NCBI GenBank assembly: GCA_042091375.1
Contig: JBELHO010000010.1
Location: 22,134 to 86,133 of the forward strand
Length of the DNA: 64,000 nucleotides
Direction of reading: 5' to 3'
From: JBELHO01 sp042091375
GTDB lineage: Bacteria > Pseudomonadota > Gammaproteobacteria > Enterobacterales > Alteromonadaceae
Shown here: in pieces, positions 45,413-53,346 of the stretch
How the letters are laid out: every line of letters begins with the position of its first letter
Position numbering within the stretch: position 1 is the stretch's first letter
The notes under the pieces: model-generated
Seen by the model: the letters and a program-made list of their open reading frames with translations, nothing else
What the model was told of the DNA's origin: nothing
Database searches by the model: none
Position numbers and translations under genes: made by a program

Positions 45413-45536
45413 TTCTATAAGCGTTTTTAGGAGTTCTTTAAGCATTGTATAAGAGTTTTATAAGCACTCTATAAGCGTTATTTTTAGCGGTATCTATAGC
45501 AGTATTTAAAGCGTAATCTATAGCGTTATTTGTTGC
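45413..45536. repeat. Degenerate repeats leading into the minisatellite
   Basis: Variants of CTATAAGCGTT/ATCTATAGCGTTA recur (TCTATAAGCG, TTTATAAGCA, TCTATAAGCG, TCTATAGCAG, TCTATAGCGT) with irregular spacing. It ends in GTTATTTGTTGCGGC, which echoes the 12-mer array at 46187-46234 on the far side of the minisatellite. Confidence 0.6.
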
Positions 45537-46176
45537 GGCATGAATAGTGACATGAATAGCGGCATGAATAGCGGTACTGTATGAATAGCGGTACTGTATG
45601 AATAGTGACATGAATAGCGGCATGAATAGCGGTACTGTATGAATAGCGGCATGAATAGTTGCATGATTAGCGGTACTGTATGAATAGCGGCATGAATAGC
45701 GGCATGAATAGCGGCATAAATAGTGGCATGAATAGTGGCATGATTAGCGGTACTGTATGAATAGCGGCATGAATAGTGGCATGAATAGCGGTACTGTATG
45801 AATAGTGGCATGAATAGCGGCATGAATAGTGACATGGATAGCGGCATGAATAGCGGTACTGTATGAATAGTGACATGAATAGCGGTAATGTATGAATAGC
45901 GGCATGAATAGCGGTACTGTATGAATAGTGACATGAATAGCGGCATGAATAGCGGTACTGTATGAATAGTGGCATGAATAGTTGCATGAATAGTGGCATG
46001 AATAGCGGTACTGTATGAATAGTGACATGGATAGCGGCATGAATAGCGGTACTGTATGAATAGTGACATAAATAGTGGCATGAATAGCGGTAATGTATGA
46101 ATAGCGGCATAAATAGTGGCATGAATAGCGGCATGAATAGTGGCATGATTAGCGGTACTGTATGAATAGTGTCATC
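45537..46176. repeat. Minisatellite of 12-bp and 17-bp units
   Basis: About 640 bases built from two units sharing the core ATGAATAG: a 12-mer (GGCATGAATAGC and G/T variants) and a 17-mer (GGTACTGTATGAATAGC). I count about 12 copies of GGTACTGTATGAATAG plus two with GGTAATGTA, interspersed with a few dozen 12-mers, often in a 17+12+12 pattern. On the minus strand no unit contains a stop codon, so all three frames stay open for long stretches (MPLF, IQYRYS and CHYS-type peptides). The 17-mer changes the frame each time, which argues against protein coding. It lies about 350 bases upstream of the RTX gene start. Confidence 0.92.
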
Positions 46177-46186
46177 TACAGTCTTG

Positions 46187-46234
46187 TCTGTTGCGTTATC
46201 TGTTGCGTTATCTGTTGCGTTATCTGTTGCGTTA
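46187..46234. repeat. Four perfect tandem copies of a 12-mer
   Basis: TCTGTTGCGTTA repeated four times without mismatch (46187, 46199, 46211, 46223), followed by a broken fifth copy TCTGGTGGG. Same 12-bp period as the adjacent minisatellite but unrelated sequence. Confidence 0.93.
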
Positions 46235-46284
46235 TCTGGTGGGATATGGGGTATGGCAGGGAGTGGTGATAGATAATTGAGGAG

Positions 46285-46326
46285 TGAGCATTAATAATTC
46301 ATTATTCAATCAATTATTAATGCTCA
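46285..46326. terminator. 15-bp perfect inverted repeat downstream of pheA
   Basis: TGAGCATTAATAATT and its exact complement AATTATTAATGCTCA around a 12-base loop, 43 bases past the pheA stop (minus strand). It is a long hairpin without a T-run. Possibly the pheA terminator or an RNA-stabilising 3' structure. Confidence 0.5.
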
Positions 46327-46368
46327 GTTATGACTGTTGATCAATTGAAACAATCACATTAGAGCAGA

Positions 46369-47565
46369 CTATTGCCCTTGTCCATCAAAATCAAGAGCAC
46401 TACTTGGCACCTTAGTGGGGCTAATTTGTTCAATAGGGTAGCAGCCTAATACTTTGAAGAAATTGGTTAAAGCGCTGATCTCTGTAATGGCTTCTTGCAG
46501 GGCAATATTATTAATATTTGACTCAACATCAATATAAAACATTTCTTCCCATGGTCTGCCCTGAATAGGCCGTGACTCTAGTTTACACATATTGATGCCT
46601 TTGTTTTTGAGCACTAACAAACATTCAACTAAGGCCCCTGGTTTTTGCCCTGTCGATAAAATAATCGTGGTTTTGGCGGGGATTTGCTCGGCAACGTCAA
46701 CGGCTTTGCGGGCAACCAAAATAAATCGACTGTGGTTTTCTGTTTGATTGGCAATAGCGCGTTGCAACGCCTGTAGTTTATAGAGTTTACCTCCTTCTTC
46801 ACTGCCGATAACAGCAACACTGGGATCTTGTAACTGATAAGCTTGTGCCATTGCTTCAGCGGTGCTTTCACAATACTCGATACGTATATTGGTTTGTTTG
46901 TCTAAAAAGTTACTGCACTGGGTAAAGGGTTGTCCGTGAGCGTAAATGGTTTTTATCTTAGTTAAATCAGTATTCACTGCTGTTAATAAGCAGTGTTCAA
47001 TCGGTTGGGTTATCTCACCGACAATTGCAAGGTTTGTCAGTTGTAATACATCATAGACTTCATTAATACTGCCTGAGCTGGTATTTTCGATGGGCAACAT
47101 ACCATAGTCGACGTGCCCTGATTCAACTTGTTGCATAATTTCGCTAAAACTGTGGCAGCCGTACTCAACGATTTTTTCTGCACGTCGAGAAAAATAACGG
47201 TGACTGGCCAAATAACTATAAGATCCCTTATCACCAAGAAATGCCACACTGACTTTGGGAAATTGCATGTTGGGGTTCATTAAGGTTTGTAAATAGGCTT
47301 GTTGATTGAGCACTGAATCTTCAATAATCGTCTGGAATACACTGGTGACATAATGTGCGTCTAAGCCGAGTTTTTTTCCTTGGTTAATTAATTTAATTAA
47401 CAGCTCTTGTTCGCGTTGTTGATCTCTTACCGGTCGTATTTGATGGGCTTTACTTTTAGCTACACTTAAAGTTAATGCGCGTCGTTCAGCAAACAGGGCT
47501 AATAATTGTTGATCAAGTGCGGAAATTTGTTTGCGTATGCTGTTCAGATCTAATGTTTGATTCAC
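46369..47565 (-). CDS. pheA: Chorismate mutase / prephenate dehydratase
   Basis: Bifunctional phenylalanine-branch enzyme, 398 residues: AroQ mutase (residues about 5-90, IRKQISALDQQLLALFAERR), prephenate dehydratase with VAFLGDKGSYSYLA and PIENTSSGSINEVYD, and a C-terminal ACT domain with the ESRP feedback motif (KLESRPIQGRPWEEMFYIDVE). Counterpart of TyrA in the window: the two compete for prephenate. Preceded on the minus strand by a near-consensus promoter and a short leader. Confidence 0.97.
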   Translation of the reverse strand: MNQTLDLNSIRKQISALDQQLLALFAERRALTLSVAKSKAHQIRPVRDQQREQELLIKLINQGKKLGLDAHYVTSVFQTIIEDSVLNQQAYLQTLMNPNMQFPKVSVAFLGDKGSYSYLASHRYFSRRAEKIVEYGCHSFSEIMQQVESGHVDYGMLPIENTSSGSINEVYDVLQLTNLAIVGEITQPIEHCLLTAVNTDLTKIKTIYAHGQPFTQCSNFLDKQTNIRIEYCESTAEAMAQAYQLQDPSVAVIGSEEGGKLYKLQALQRAIANQTENHSRFILVARKAVDVAEQIPAKTTIILSTGQKPGALVECLLVLKNKGINMCKLESRPIQGRPWEEMFYIDVESNINNIALQEAITEISALTNFFKVLGCYPIEQISPTKVPSSALDFDGQGQ

Positions 47566-47643
47566 TTGTCTATCCTAAAAGTAATGCCCTTACGACTGAG
47601 TGTAAAAAACCCAACTTAGGGCTTCAGGGTAATATTTGCTGAT

Positions 47644-47665
47644 TGGTCGACCACATTATCGACCA
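47644..47665. promoter_or_regulatory. Inverted repeat overlapping the pheA -10
   Basis: TGGTCGA at 47644-47650 and TCGACCA at 47659-47665 flank and overlap the -10 hexamer; TGGTCGACCA at 47644-47653 is itself a perfect palindrome. The position suits a repressor site, but no regulator can be named. Confidence 0.45.
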
Positions 47666-47682
47666 TGACACAGGCCTGTCAA
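47655..47682 (-). promoter_or_regulatory. pheA promoter
   Basis: On the minus strand TTGACA (47682-47677) and GATAAT (47660-47655) with 16 bases between: perfect -35 and one-mismatch -10. The predicted start near 47648 gives a leader of about 80 bases, too short for a leader-peptide attenuator of the E. coli kind to be clear; a weak GCCC/GGGT stem followed by six T lies in it. Confidence 0.7.
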
Positions 47683-47735
47683 CCGTTTATTTAGACTTAA
47701 TATTGCCTAAATATAACCGATCCTGCGCAACCTTT

Positions 47736-48128
47736 TTAGTTTACCGGTAAACATTGCCAGACGATCATAAAACTACTGATAATACCGACAAACCAAGCGA
47801 TAGATCGCAAGGTGGCGACATCGTAAATGTAGAGAATGTTATAAATGATCCGAGCAATGACATGAATAACCGCTAACTTAGCAATAAAAGTATTTTCGGG
47901 TTGAAGCGTCATTGCCAATACTACGGCTGGCGCAAAAATAATTAAAGACTCAAAGGCATTTTGATGGGCGGCAAGAGCTCTAGCGCCTTTACCAGTCAAT
48001 TTGTCTTGTTGCTCGCGCGGGTGATTGTTATCGTATTTGCCCTGTTTTTTCATCGCTACAGCCAGAGGAATTTTAGCAATGAATGGCAAGAGTAAGGCGA
48101 TAAATAAACAGCTAATTAAAATGGTCAT
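47736..48128 (-). CDS. MAPEG family inner-membrane protein
   Basis: 130 residues, four helices, MAPEG pattern (RALAAHQNAFESLIIFAPAVVLA, IARIIYNILYIYD). Human members are glutathione-dependent; bacterial ones are mostly uncharacterised. Lies upstream of pheA on the same strand, 170 bases away, with the pheA promoter between, so transcribed separately or partly together. Confidence 0.85.
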   Translation of the reverse strand: MTILISCLFIALLLPFIAKIPLAVAMKKQGKYDNNHPREQQDKLTGKGARALAAHQNAFESLIIFAPAVVLAMTLQPENTFIAKLAVIHVIARIIYNILYIYDVATLRSIAWFVGIISSFMIVWQCLPVN

Positions 48129-48618
48129 GGTATCTTCCTGTTAGTCGTTATGGGGTTTTATAGTCATTTCGTGGTTACGACATAGTTTTTGTCTGGTTAT
48201 TGTCTAGTTACAGCATAGTGATTGTCTATTTGTTGCTGCAGTTAGTGACTCAATACAGTTATATGCCTTGTCAGCAAGCGAGGCAAATTTGCTTGCCAAG
48301 TAACCGCAGTGTTTGTCGCTATCGATCACTTTGACCAATAAAAGTAAATAATTACCTGTGTAGTTGAGGCATCATATACTGGATTAAAATCCATTGGCTA
48401 ATTTTGTTTATATAGCCTGCCTTAACTCAACCCTATTTGCTATTAATATTTACTGCAACAAAAGTGCGCTTGAATAGACTTTTTAGGGAAAAATATTCAG
48501 TTGATAAAAATCAACAGCTTTTATCACTTAGTGACAACGAGCAATTGAGCAAAATTTCATTGAAAATCATCACCAGCACTGCTAGTTTGCTATTAACATA
48601 TCTCAGATAGCGATTAAT
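48129..48618. other. Divergent intergenic region MAPEG gene / cysteine desulfurase
   Basis: 490 bases that must hold promoters for both flanking genes; none is clear. Contains a two-copy 21-bp repeat (48174-48227). No credible gene. Confidence 0.45.
48174..48227. repeat. Two-copy direct repeat, 33-bp period
   Basis: GTTACGACATAGTTTTTGTCT (first copy, 48174-48194) and GTTACAGCATAGTGATTGTCT (48207-48227) match at 17 of 21 positions. Another degenerate tandem duplication in intergenic DNA. Confidence 0.65.
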
Positions 48619-49890
48619 ATGTTAACTGATAGCCCATGGAAGCGTGACTTTCCTATTTTTTCAACCAGTGCTCAGGCAAATTTATGCTATTTAGACAGTG
48701 CTGCCACTTGTTTAACGCCAAAGTGTGTCGCTGACGTGGTATATCATTATCAGTGTTATGAACACGCCAATAGCCACAAAGGTCTCTATCAATTAAGTAC
48801 GCGGCTTACCGATAAAGTCGCCATGGCTCGAGCAACCCTTGCTGATTTTATCGGGGCTCAACAAGCCAGTTCGATTGTTTTTACCAAAGGCGCTACTGAG
48901 GCTCTTAACCTACTGGCCTACAGTTTTGTTGAACCCTTAGTCAAAACTGCCCTGGCAGAAAATCAACAAGCAGCCACTAATATTGTGCTAAGCGCTGCTG
49001 AGCACCACGCTAATTTATTACCTTGGCAGCAGCTAGCGCAACGCTATCAAATCGAATTGCGCATCGTCGGTGTCGATCAATACGGGCAAATTGACCTCAC
49101 TGAATTAACCTCGTTACTCGATCAAAATACGTTATTACTGACTATCACCCATTGCTCTAATGTACTTGGTCAATTTAATCCGGTGAAGGCTATTTGTAAA
49201 ATGGCCCGTGCTAAAAACATACCTACCATTATTGATGGTGCGCAAGCGATCGCTCATGGGCCTGTCGATGTGATTGCTATGGATTGCGATTTTTATGTTT
49301 TTTCTGGGCATAAAATCTATGCACCTACCGGTTGCGGTGTGTTGTACGCTAAAGGCGAATTATTTCAACAGATGCGACCGTATCAGCTCGGTGGCGGTAT
49401 TATTGATTCGGTAGACTTTGACCATAGCCGTTTGGTCAGTGGGCCGTTAAAATTTGAAGCGGGCTCGCACAATGTCGCCAGTATTCTCGGTTTAGTTGCG
49501 GCGTTGGAGTATCTACAACAAATTTCATGGCGCGAAGTAAACACTTACTTAGCTAATTTGAGCGATTACATGAATCAATCTTTGCTCGCTCTGGATTTTT
49601 TCAAACCGTTAATTACTGCGCAGGCAAGGGTTAAGCCAGAGCAAAGCAATGAGTATGCTTCACTGTGTAGTTTTGTCTTGCAAGGTGTGCATTGCCATGA
49701 CGTGGCTAGTTTATTAGACACAGAGCAGATTGCGGTAAGGGCGGGTCATCATTGTGCACAACCGCTTCACAAAAAATTGCAGATTAATGCTAGCGTGCGA
49801 GTTTCACTGGGTATTTATAACGATCGCCAAGACATAGATAAGTTGCTCGATTGTTTGCAGCGCACCCATCAGTTTATGGCTATTAGTTAG
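48619..49890 (+). CDS. Class V cysteine desulfurase (SufS/CsdA type)
   Basis: PLP enzyme that removes sulfur from cysteine as a persulfide. 423 residues. PLP lysine K232 in FSGHKIYAPTGCG and the persulfide cysteine C379 in RAGHHCAQPLHKK identify the group II (SufS/CsdA) class. A SufU-like scaffold or sulfur acceptor follows 10 bases later, then XdhC and a MobA-like gene, with no sufBCD or isc genes. That context fits sulfur delivery to Fe-S assembly or to molybdenum cofactor; which one cannot be read from sequence. Confidence 0.93.
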   Translation: MLTDSPWKRDFPIFSTSAQANLCYLDSAATCLTPKCVADVVYHYQCYEHANSHKGLYQLSTRLTDKVAMARATLADFIGAQQASSIVFTKGATEALNLLAYSFVEPLVKTALAENQQAATNIVLSAAEHHANLLPWQQLAQRYQIELRIVGVDQYGQIDLTELTSLLDQNTLLLTITHCSNVLGQFNPVKAICKMARAKNIPTIIDGAQAIAHGPVDVIAMDCDFYVFSGHKIYAPTGCGVLYAKGELFQQMRPYQLGGGIIDSVDFDHSRLVSGPLKFEAGSHNVASILGLVAALEYLQQISWREVNTYLANLSDYMNQSLLALDFFKPLITAQARVKPEQSNEYASLCSFVLQGVHCHDVASLLDTEQIAVRAGHHCAQPLHKKLQINASVRVSLGIYNDRQDIDKLLDCLQRTHQFMAIS

Positions 49891-49900
49891 GACTTTTTGT

Positions 49901-50338
49901 ATGTTTACTGATCAGCAAAAGCAATTGTACCATCAAACCTTAATGGAACATCACAAACAGCCGTTTGGCTTTGGTGTTGAACTTGAAGTCAATGGCCAAG
50001 CCAGTGGTGAAAATGCCGCCTGTGGAGATGAAATTGAAATCACTTGTGCTGTCACCAACAACCAGTTGCAAGCGGTGGCTTTTTCTGGGCATAGCTGTGC
50101 CATATGCCGAGCCTCAGCCTCGTTATTGTGTTCTCATATGAGCAATATACCTGTAGATCAGGCGCATGCCTTGAATCAACAAGTGATCGCTTACGTTGAA
50201 CAGAATATTGCTCTGGCTCAACCTTGGTCAGAGGTATTTTCAGCTTTGTCGGTAGTGCAACAATTTCCAGTGCGCAAGCAATGCGCTGTGTTGCCTTGGA
50301 CAACCCTTAAAAACGCATTAAACAATACTGTTAAATGA
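49901..50338 (+). CDS. SufU/IscU-like sulfur acceptor protein
   Basis: 145 residues of the SufU family: LYHQTLMEHHKQPFGFG start, then C41-G-D43, C66 in GHSCAICRAS and C128 in RKQCAVLPW. These are the zinc/sulfur ligands of Bacillus SufU, at what I recall as the same residue numbers. C69 adds a CxxC next to C66, and the SufU-specific insertion appears to be present. SufU normally takes sulfur from SufS in Gram-positive bacteria; gammaproteobacteria mostly use SufE/CsdE. Directly downstream of the desulfurase, so almost certainly its partner. Confidence 0.88.
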   Translation: MFTDQQKQLYHQTLMEHHKQPFGFGVELEVNGQASGENAACGDEIEITCAVTNNQLQAVAFSGHSCAICRASASLLCSHMSNIPVDQAHALNQQVIAYVEQNIALAQPWSEVFSALSVVQQFPVRKQCAVLPWTTLKNALNNTVK

Positions 50339-50380
50339 AAGTGAATTCACCTTATAGTTACCGTTACAGTTGAGGAGCGT

Positions 50381-51403
50381 ATGCAGGAAAATTGGTTAAC
50401 ATTAATACAGGCCTTTGATAGCCAACAAAATTATGTATTAGCCACCATAGTTGCCACCCAAGGCTCAACCTACTGCAAGACAGGCAGTACTATGCTCATC
50501 GACCCAAATGGTCAATGCACTGGTTTACTCAGTGGTGGTTGTTTAGAGGCCGATATTAGTTTACACGCCATGGAAATCATCAATGGCAACAACAGTGTGT
50601 TGTTGCGCTATGATCTGCAAGCTGATGCCGATTTATTATGGGGCCTTGGTTTAGGCTGTGAAGGGGCCTTAGATATATTGTTACAACCGTTAAATAACCA
50701 TAATAACCACTTGGGCTTAGATGATATGTTAGCGAGCTTAAGTAATGGTGAAAGTGGCTTTTACTGCCAGTTGATCGCCGATGATCAAACCGCTTACGCG
50801 CGGTTTATTGCCAACCGAGATTGTCCGCCTGAACGAGTAAAGGAACATTTAGCCACTCAGTTAGCTGACATTGCAGTTGTTGATGACATCTTAGTTACGC
50901 CGGTGAGTCCACCACTTTCTTTGTTAATATGCGGTGCCGGGATTGATGTCATACCTTTAGTGGCCATGGCCGAGCAAATGTCGTGGCAGATCAGTGTCTG
51001 GGATCACCGTCCAGCTTTGCTCAATCGCCCTGAACTCAACAATTGTTACGCTTTAAAACAAGTGCGGGCAGAGCGAGTTGATCGCGATGCGATGCAAGGT
51101 TTTGACGCTGTGGTCATTATGACCCATAACCTAGACTCTGATCGCTTGTTTGTCGAGCACGCGGTCAACAATGCTATTGATTACATTGGCTTGTTAGGGC
51201 CGAGAGAGCGCCGTGACAAATTATTAAAACAATTGTCTTTAACCGCCTGTCAATTACAAGGGCAGTTATTTGCGCCTGTCGGTTTAGATATTGGCGGGCG
51301 AAGCCCACAAGCTATTGCCTTATCTATTTGTGCTGAAATACAACAGCAAAGAAGTATCACACATCAGCAAGCTCAGTATCAGCCTTGGCTACTCAGCTTG
51401 TGA
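50381..51403 (+). CDS. XdhC/CoxI-family molybdenum cofactor maturation protein
   Basis: 340 residues. The N-terminal XdhC/CoxI domain has STYCKTGSTMLID and LLSGGCLEADI; the C-terminal Rossmann domain has LLICGAGIDVIPL and ends with the family motif GLDIGGRSPQAIALSICAEI. XdhC binds molybdenum cofactor, protects its sulfurated form and inserts it into xanthine dehydrogenase-type enzymes. Coupled by a 4-base overlap to a MobA-like gene. No xdhAB- or coxL-type enzyme is in the window. Confidence 0.92.
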   Translation: MQENWLTLIQAFDSQQNYVLATIVATQGSTYCKTGSTMLIDPNGQCTGLLSGGCLEADISLHAMEIINGNNSVLLRYDLQADADLLWGLGLGCEGALDILLQPLNNHNNHLGLDDMLASLSNGESGFYCQLIADDQTAYARFIANRDCPPERVKEHLATQLADIAVVDDILVTPVSPPLSLLICGAGIDVIPLVAMAEQMSWQISVWDHRPALLNRPELNNCYALKQVRAERVDRDAMQGFDAVVIMTHNLDSDRLFVEHAVNNAIDYIGLLGPRERRDKLLKQLSLTACQLQGQLFAPVGLDIGGRSPQAIALSICAEIQQQRSITHQQAQYQPWLLSL

Positions 51404-52023
51404 ACAACCCAGCCATTGTTTTATTAGCTGCTGGTCAATCCCGTCGTTTGGGGCAACCCAAACAGTTATTGCCTTTTATTAACGGCTCGTTATTGCGTTG
51501 GCAGTGTGCACAAGCCTTATCGGTAAACGCACAAGTAAGCTGTGTACTTGGCTATCAAGCGCCTCAGATGTCAAAACAAATCAATGATCTACCAGTGAAA
51601 TTAGTGGTTAATCAACAGTGGCAACAAGGCTTGTCATCGTCAATTGCGCAAGGCATTAACGCTCTTGATGATCAGGTAGAGGGGGTCTTATTGCTATTGA
51701 TCGATCAATGGCAAATTACTGCTGAGGATTTATATTTGCTGATCAATACTTGGCACAACCGCGAACAAGCTATCGTTGCTGCGAGCTGTGGTTCTGGAGG
51801 GGATAAAAAAATAGGCCCGCCAGTGGTTTTCCCCCGACAATATTTTCAACAATTAAAGGCGATGACTACAGGTAGCGGTGCCAAACATTTACTTGAGTTA
51901 CATCGACAGCAGGTTGTTGAAGTGAGCTTAGCGAATGCTTTTATTGACCTTGATACCCCACAGCAACTTGTGGTGATGCAAAACTACTTAGCTCAATTGC
52001 CAAAAAATCAACACGCAGTGTAA
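51400..52023 (+). CDS. MobA-like (MocA type) nucleotidyltransferase
   Basis: 207-residue NTP transferase. The nucleotide-binding start AIVLLAAGQSRRLGQPKQLLPF is clear, followed by VLLLLIDQW and a GPPVVFPR segment typical of MocA/CoxMob proteins that make molybdopterin cytosine dinucleotide. The GTG at 51400 overlaps the xdhC stop (GTGA). Pairing with XdhC is the usual arrangement for the xanthine oxidase-family cofactor pathway. Confidence 0.88.
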   Translation: MNNPAIVLLAAGQSRRLGQPKQLLPFINGSLLRWQCAQALSVNAQVSCVLGYQAPQMSKQINDLPVKLVVNQQWQQGLSSSIAQGINALDDQVEGVLLLLIDQWQITAEDLYLLINTWHNREQAIVAASCGSGGDKKIGPPVVFPRQYFQQLKAMTTGSGAKHLLELHRQQVVEVSLANAFIDLDTPQQLVVMQNYLAQLPKNQHAV

Positions 52024-52176
52024 AACTGGGCAATTAAACTGTGCTTTGCTGGCCAACACTGCTAGCTAAAAAACACCTCTAACTGCCGTCAATAATCGCA
52101 GTTTAACATTAACAATTATGAGTGAAGCTGCTAACATAAACGCAATGTTGAAAATTTAAGTTGGCAAGTAAGTCCT

Positions 52177-52728
52177 ATGGCATCGTTACAAGAGCAATTA
52201 TTAAAAGCAGGGTTGAGTACTAAGCAAAAGGCCCGACAGGCAAATACCGATAAGCGAAAAAAAAATAAGCAAAAGCGCAGCGGTGTTGCTGTTGAGCAAA
52301 GTCTGCAAGAGAAAGTTCAGCAACAGCAGGGACAATTGCAACAACAAAAACGCGACAAAGATGCGGCATTAAATGCTGAAAAACAGCAAAAGCTTGCCGA
52401 AAAAGAAAACTTATTGCGGATAAAACAAATTTTACAACATCATCAGATCACTGACATCAAGGGTGACATTGAATATCACTATACTGTTAATAGTAAAGTA
52501 AAGACCTTGTACTTGAATGCAACAACACATAAAGCTTTGATCACTGGTCGTTTGGCGCTATGTGGTCAAGATGAAAATAGTTATATTGTGACCAGTGAAA
52601 CAGCCGCTAAATTGGCTGAGCTTGATGCAAAGGTGGTATTACTGCAAAATCAGCAACAGCCCGACTCAAGTGACGGCGATGAAGATCCTTATGCCGACTT
52701 TCAAATTCCCGATGATCTTATGTGGTAG
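52177..52728 (+). CDS. DUF2058 family protein (YaiL-like)
   Basis: 183 residues starting MASLQEQLLKAGL, followed by a Lys-rich, then Gln/Lys-rich coiled coil (about 20-90), and the DUF2058 core (IKGDIEYHYTVNSKVKTLYLN, LITGRLALCG). Described as a nucleoprotein or polynucleotide-associated family; activity not known to me. Acidic tail (DGDEDPYADFQIPDDLMW). Single gene. Confidence 0.88.
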   Translation: MASLQEQLLKAGLSTKQKARQANTDKRKKNKQKRSGVAVEQSLQEKVQQQQGQLQQQKRDKDAALNAEKQQKLAEKENLLRIKQILQHHQITDIKGDIEYHYTVNSKVKTLYLNATTHKALITGRLALCGQDENSYIVTSETAAKLAELDAKVVLLQNQQQPDSSDGDEDPYADFQIPDDLMW

Positions 52729-52843
52729 GCTTGATATATAGATTAACATCACAGAGGTGAATTTTGTTGTTAGCATTATTAAACCGCGTATTGATATGTT
52801 AATATTCAGCTCCTAATTTTTTTACTAATAAGTGTCATGCAAT

Positions 52844-53206
52844 ATGTTTTTAATTCGTTGGCCCATCGGCCGTTTGATCTTGTTACTTAATTTTATTTTT
52901 ACGCCTCGTTCACCTAAGCGCAGTGCCGAGCAGCAACAGCAAATAGATAACAAAACCCAACATTTAAGCTTATATCAATTACCTGCTTGTCCATTTTGCG
53001 TAAAAGTGCGCCGAGCAATGAAACGCGGTGGTCTTAATATTGAATTGAGAAATATCAATAAAAACGATGATCACCAGCAGGAGTTGATCAATCAAGGTGG
53101 TAAAAGAAAAGTACCTTGTTTAAAAATTACTGATAGTGATCAAAAGGTAACTTGGATGTACGAATCTGACGATATTGTAAACTATCTGGCCACACTGACC
53201 GTATAA
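52844..53206 (+). CDS. Membrane-anchored glutaredoxin-like protein
   Basis: 120 residues: an N-terminal hydrophobic anchor (about 2-20, with FTPRSPKR just after) and a glutaredoxin/GST-N thioredoxin fold with active site C49-PF-C52 (QLPACPFCVKVRRAM) and the cis-Pro motif KVPCLKI. Positive-inside rule places the redox domain in the cytoplasm. Lies 140 bases before msrP on the same strand, but its electrons would have to cross the membrane to serve MsrPQ, so a link is only suggestive. The ATG at 52844 is preferred over a GTG at 52832. Confidence 0.85.
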   Translation: MFLIRWPIGRLILLLNFIFTPRSPKRSAEQQQQIDNKTQHLSLYQLPACPFCVKVRRAMKRGGLNIELRNINKNDDHQQELINQGGKRKVPCLKITDSDQKVTWMYESDDIVNYLATLTV

Positions 53207-53346
53207 AACAAGGCAAAATGACTTGTTAGATAAGCACAACTGGACGTTTTGCACAGCAATAAACAAAGGAAAATCAATAAAAATATCACCAGCTGTTGAA
53301 AGCTTTTATTGTTAAGTCCTTTCTTATCTTGTAAACGGGAGTGACA

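Noticed and set aside
45518..46146. Long minus-strand open frames of 98 to 187 codons with MPLF / IQYRYS repeats
   Set aside because: All three minus frames are open at once because neither repeat unit has a stop codon in that direction. The 17-bp unit changes frame repeatedly, there is no ribosome-binding site, and the peptides have no family. Treated as a DNA repeat.
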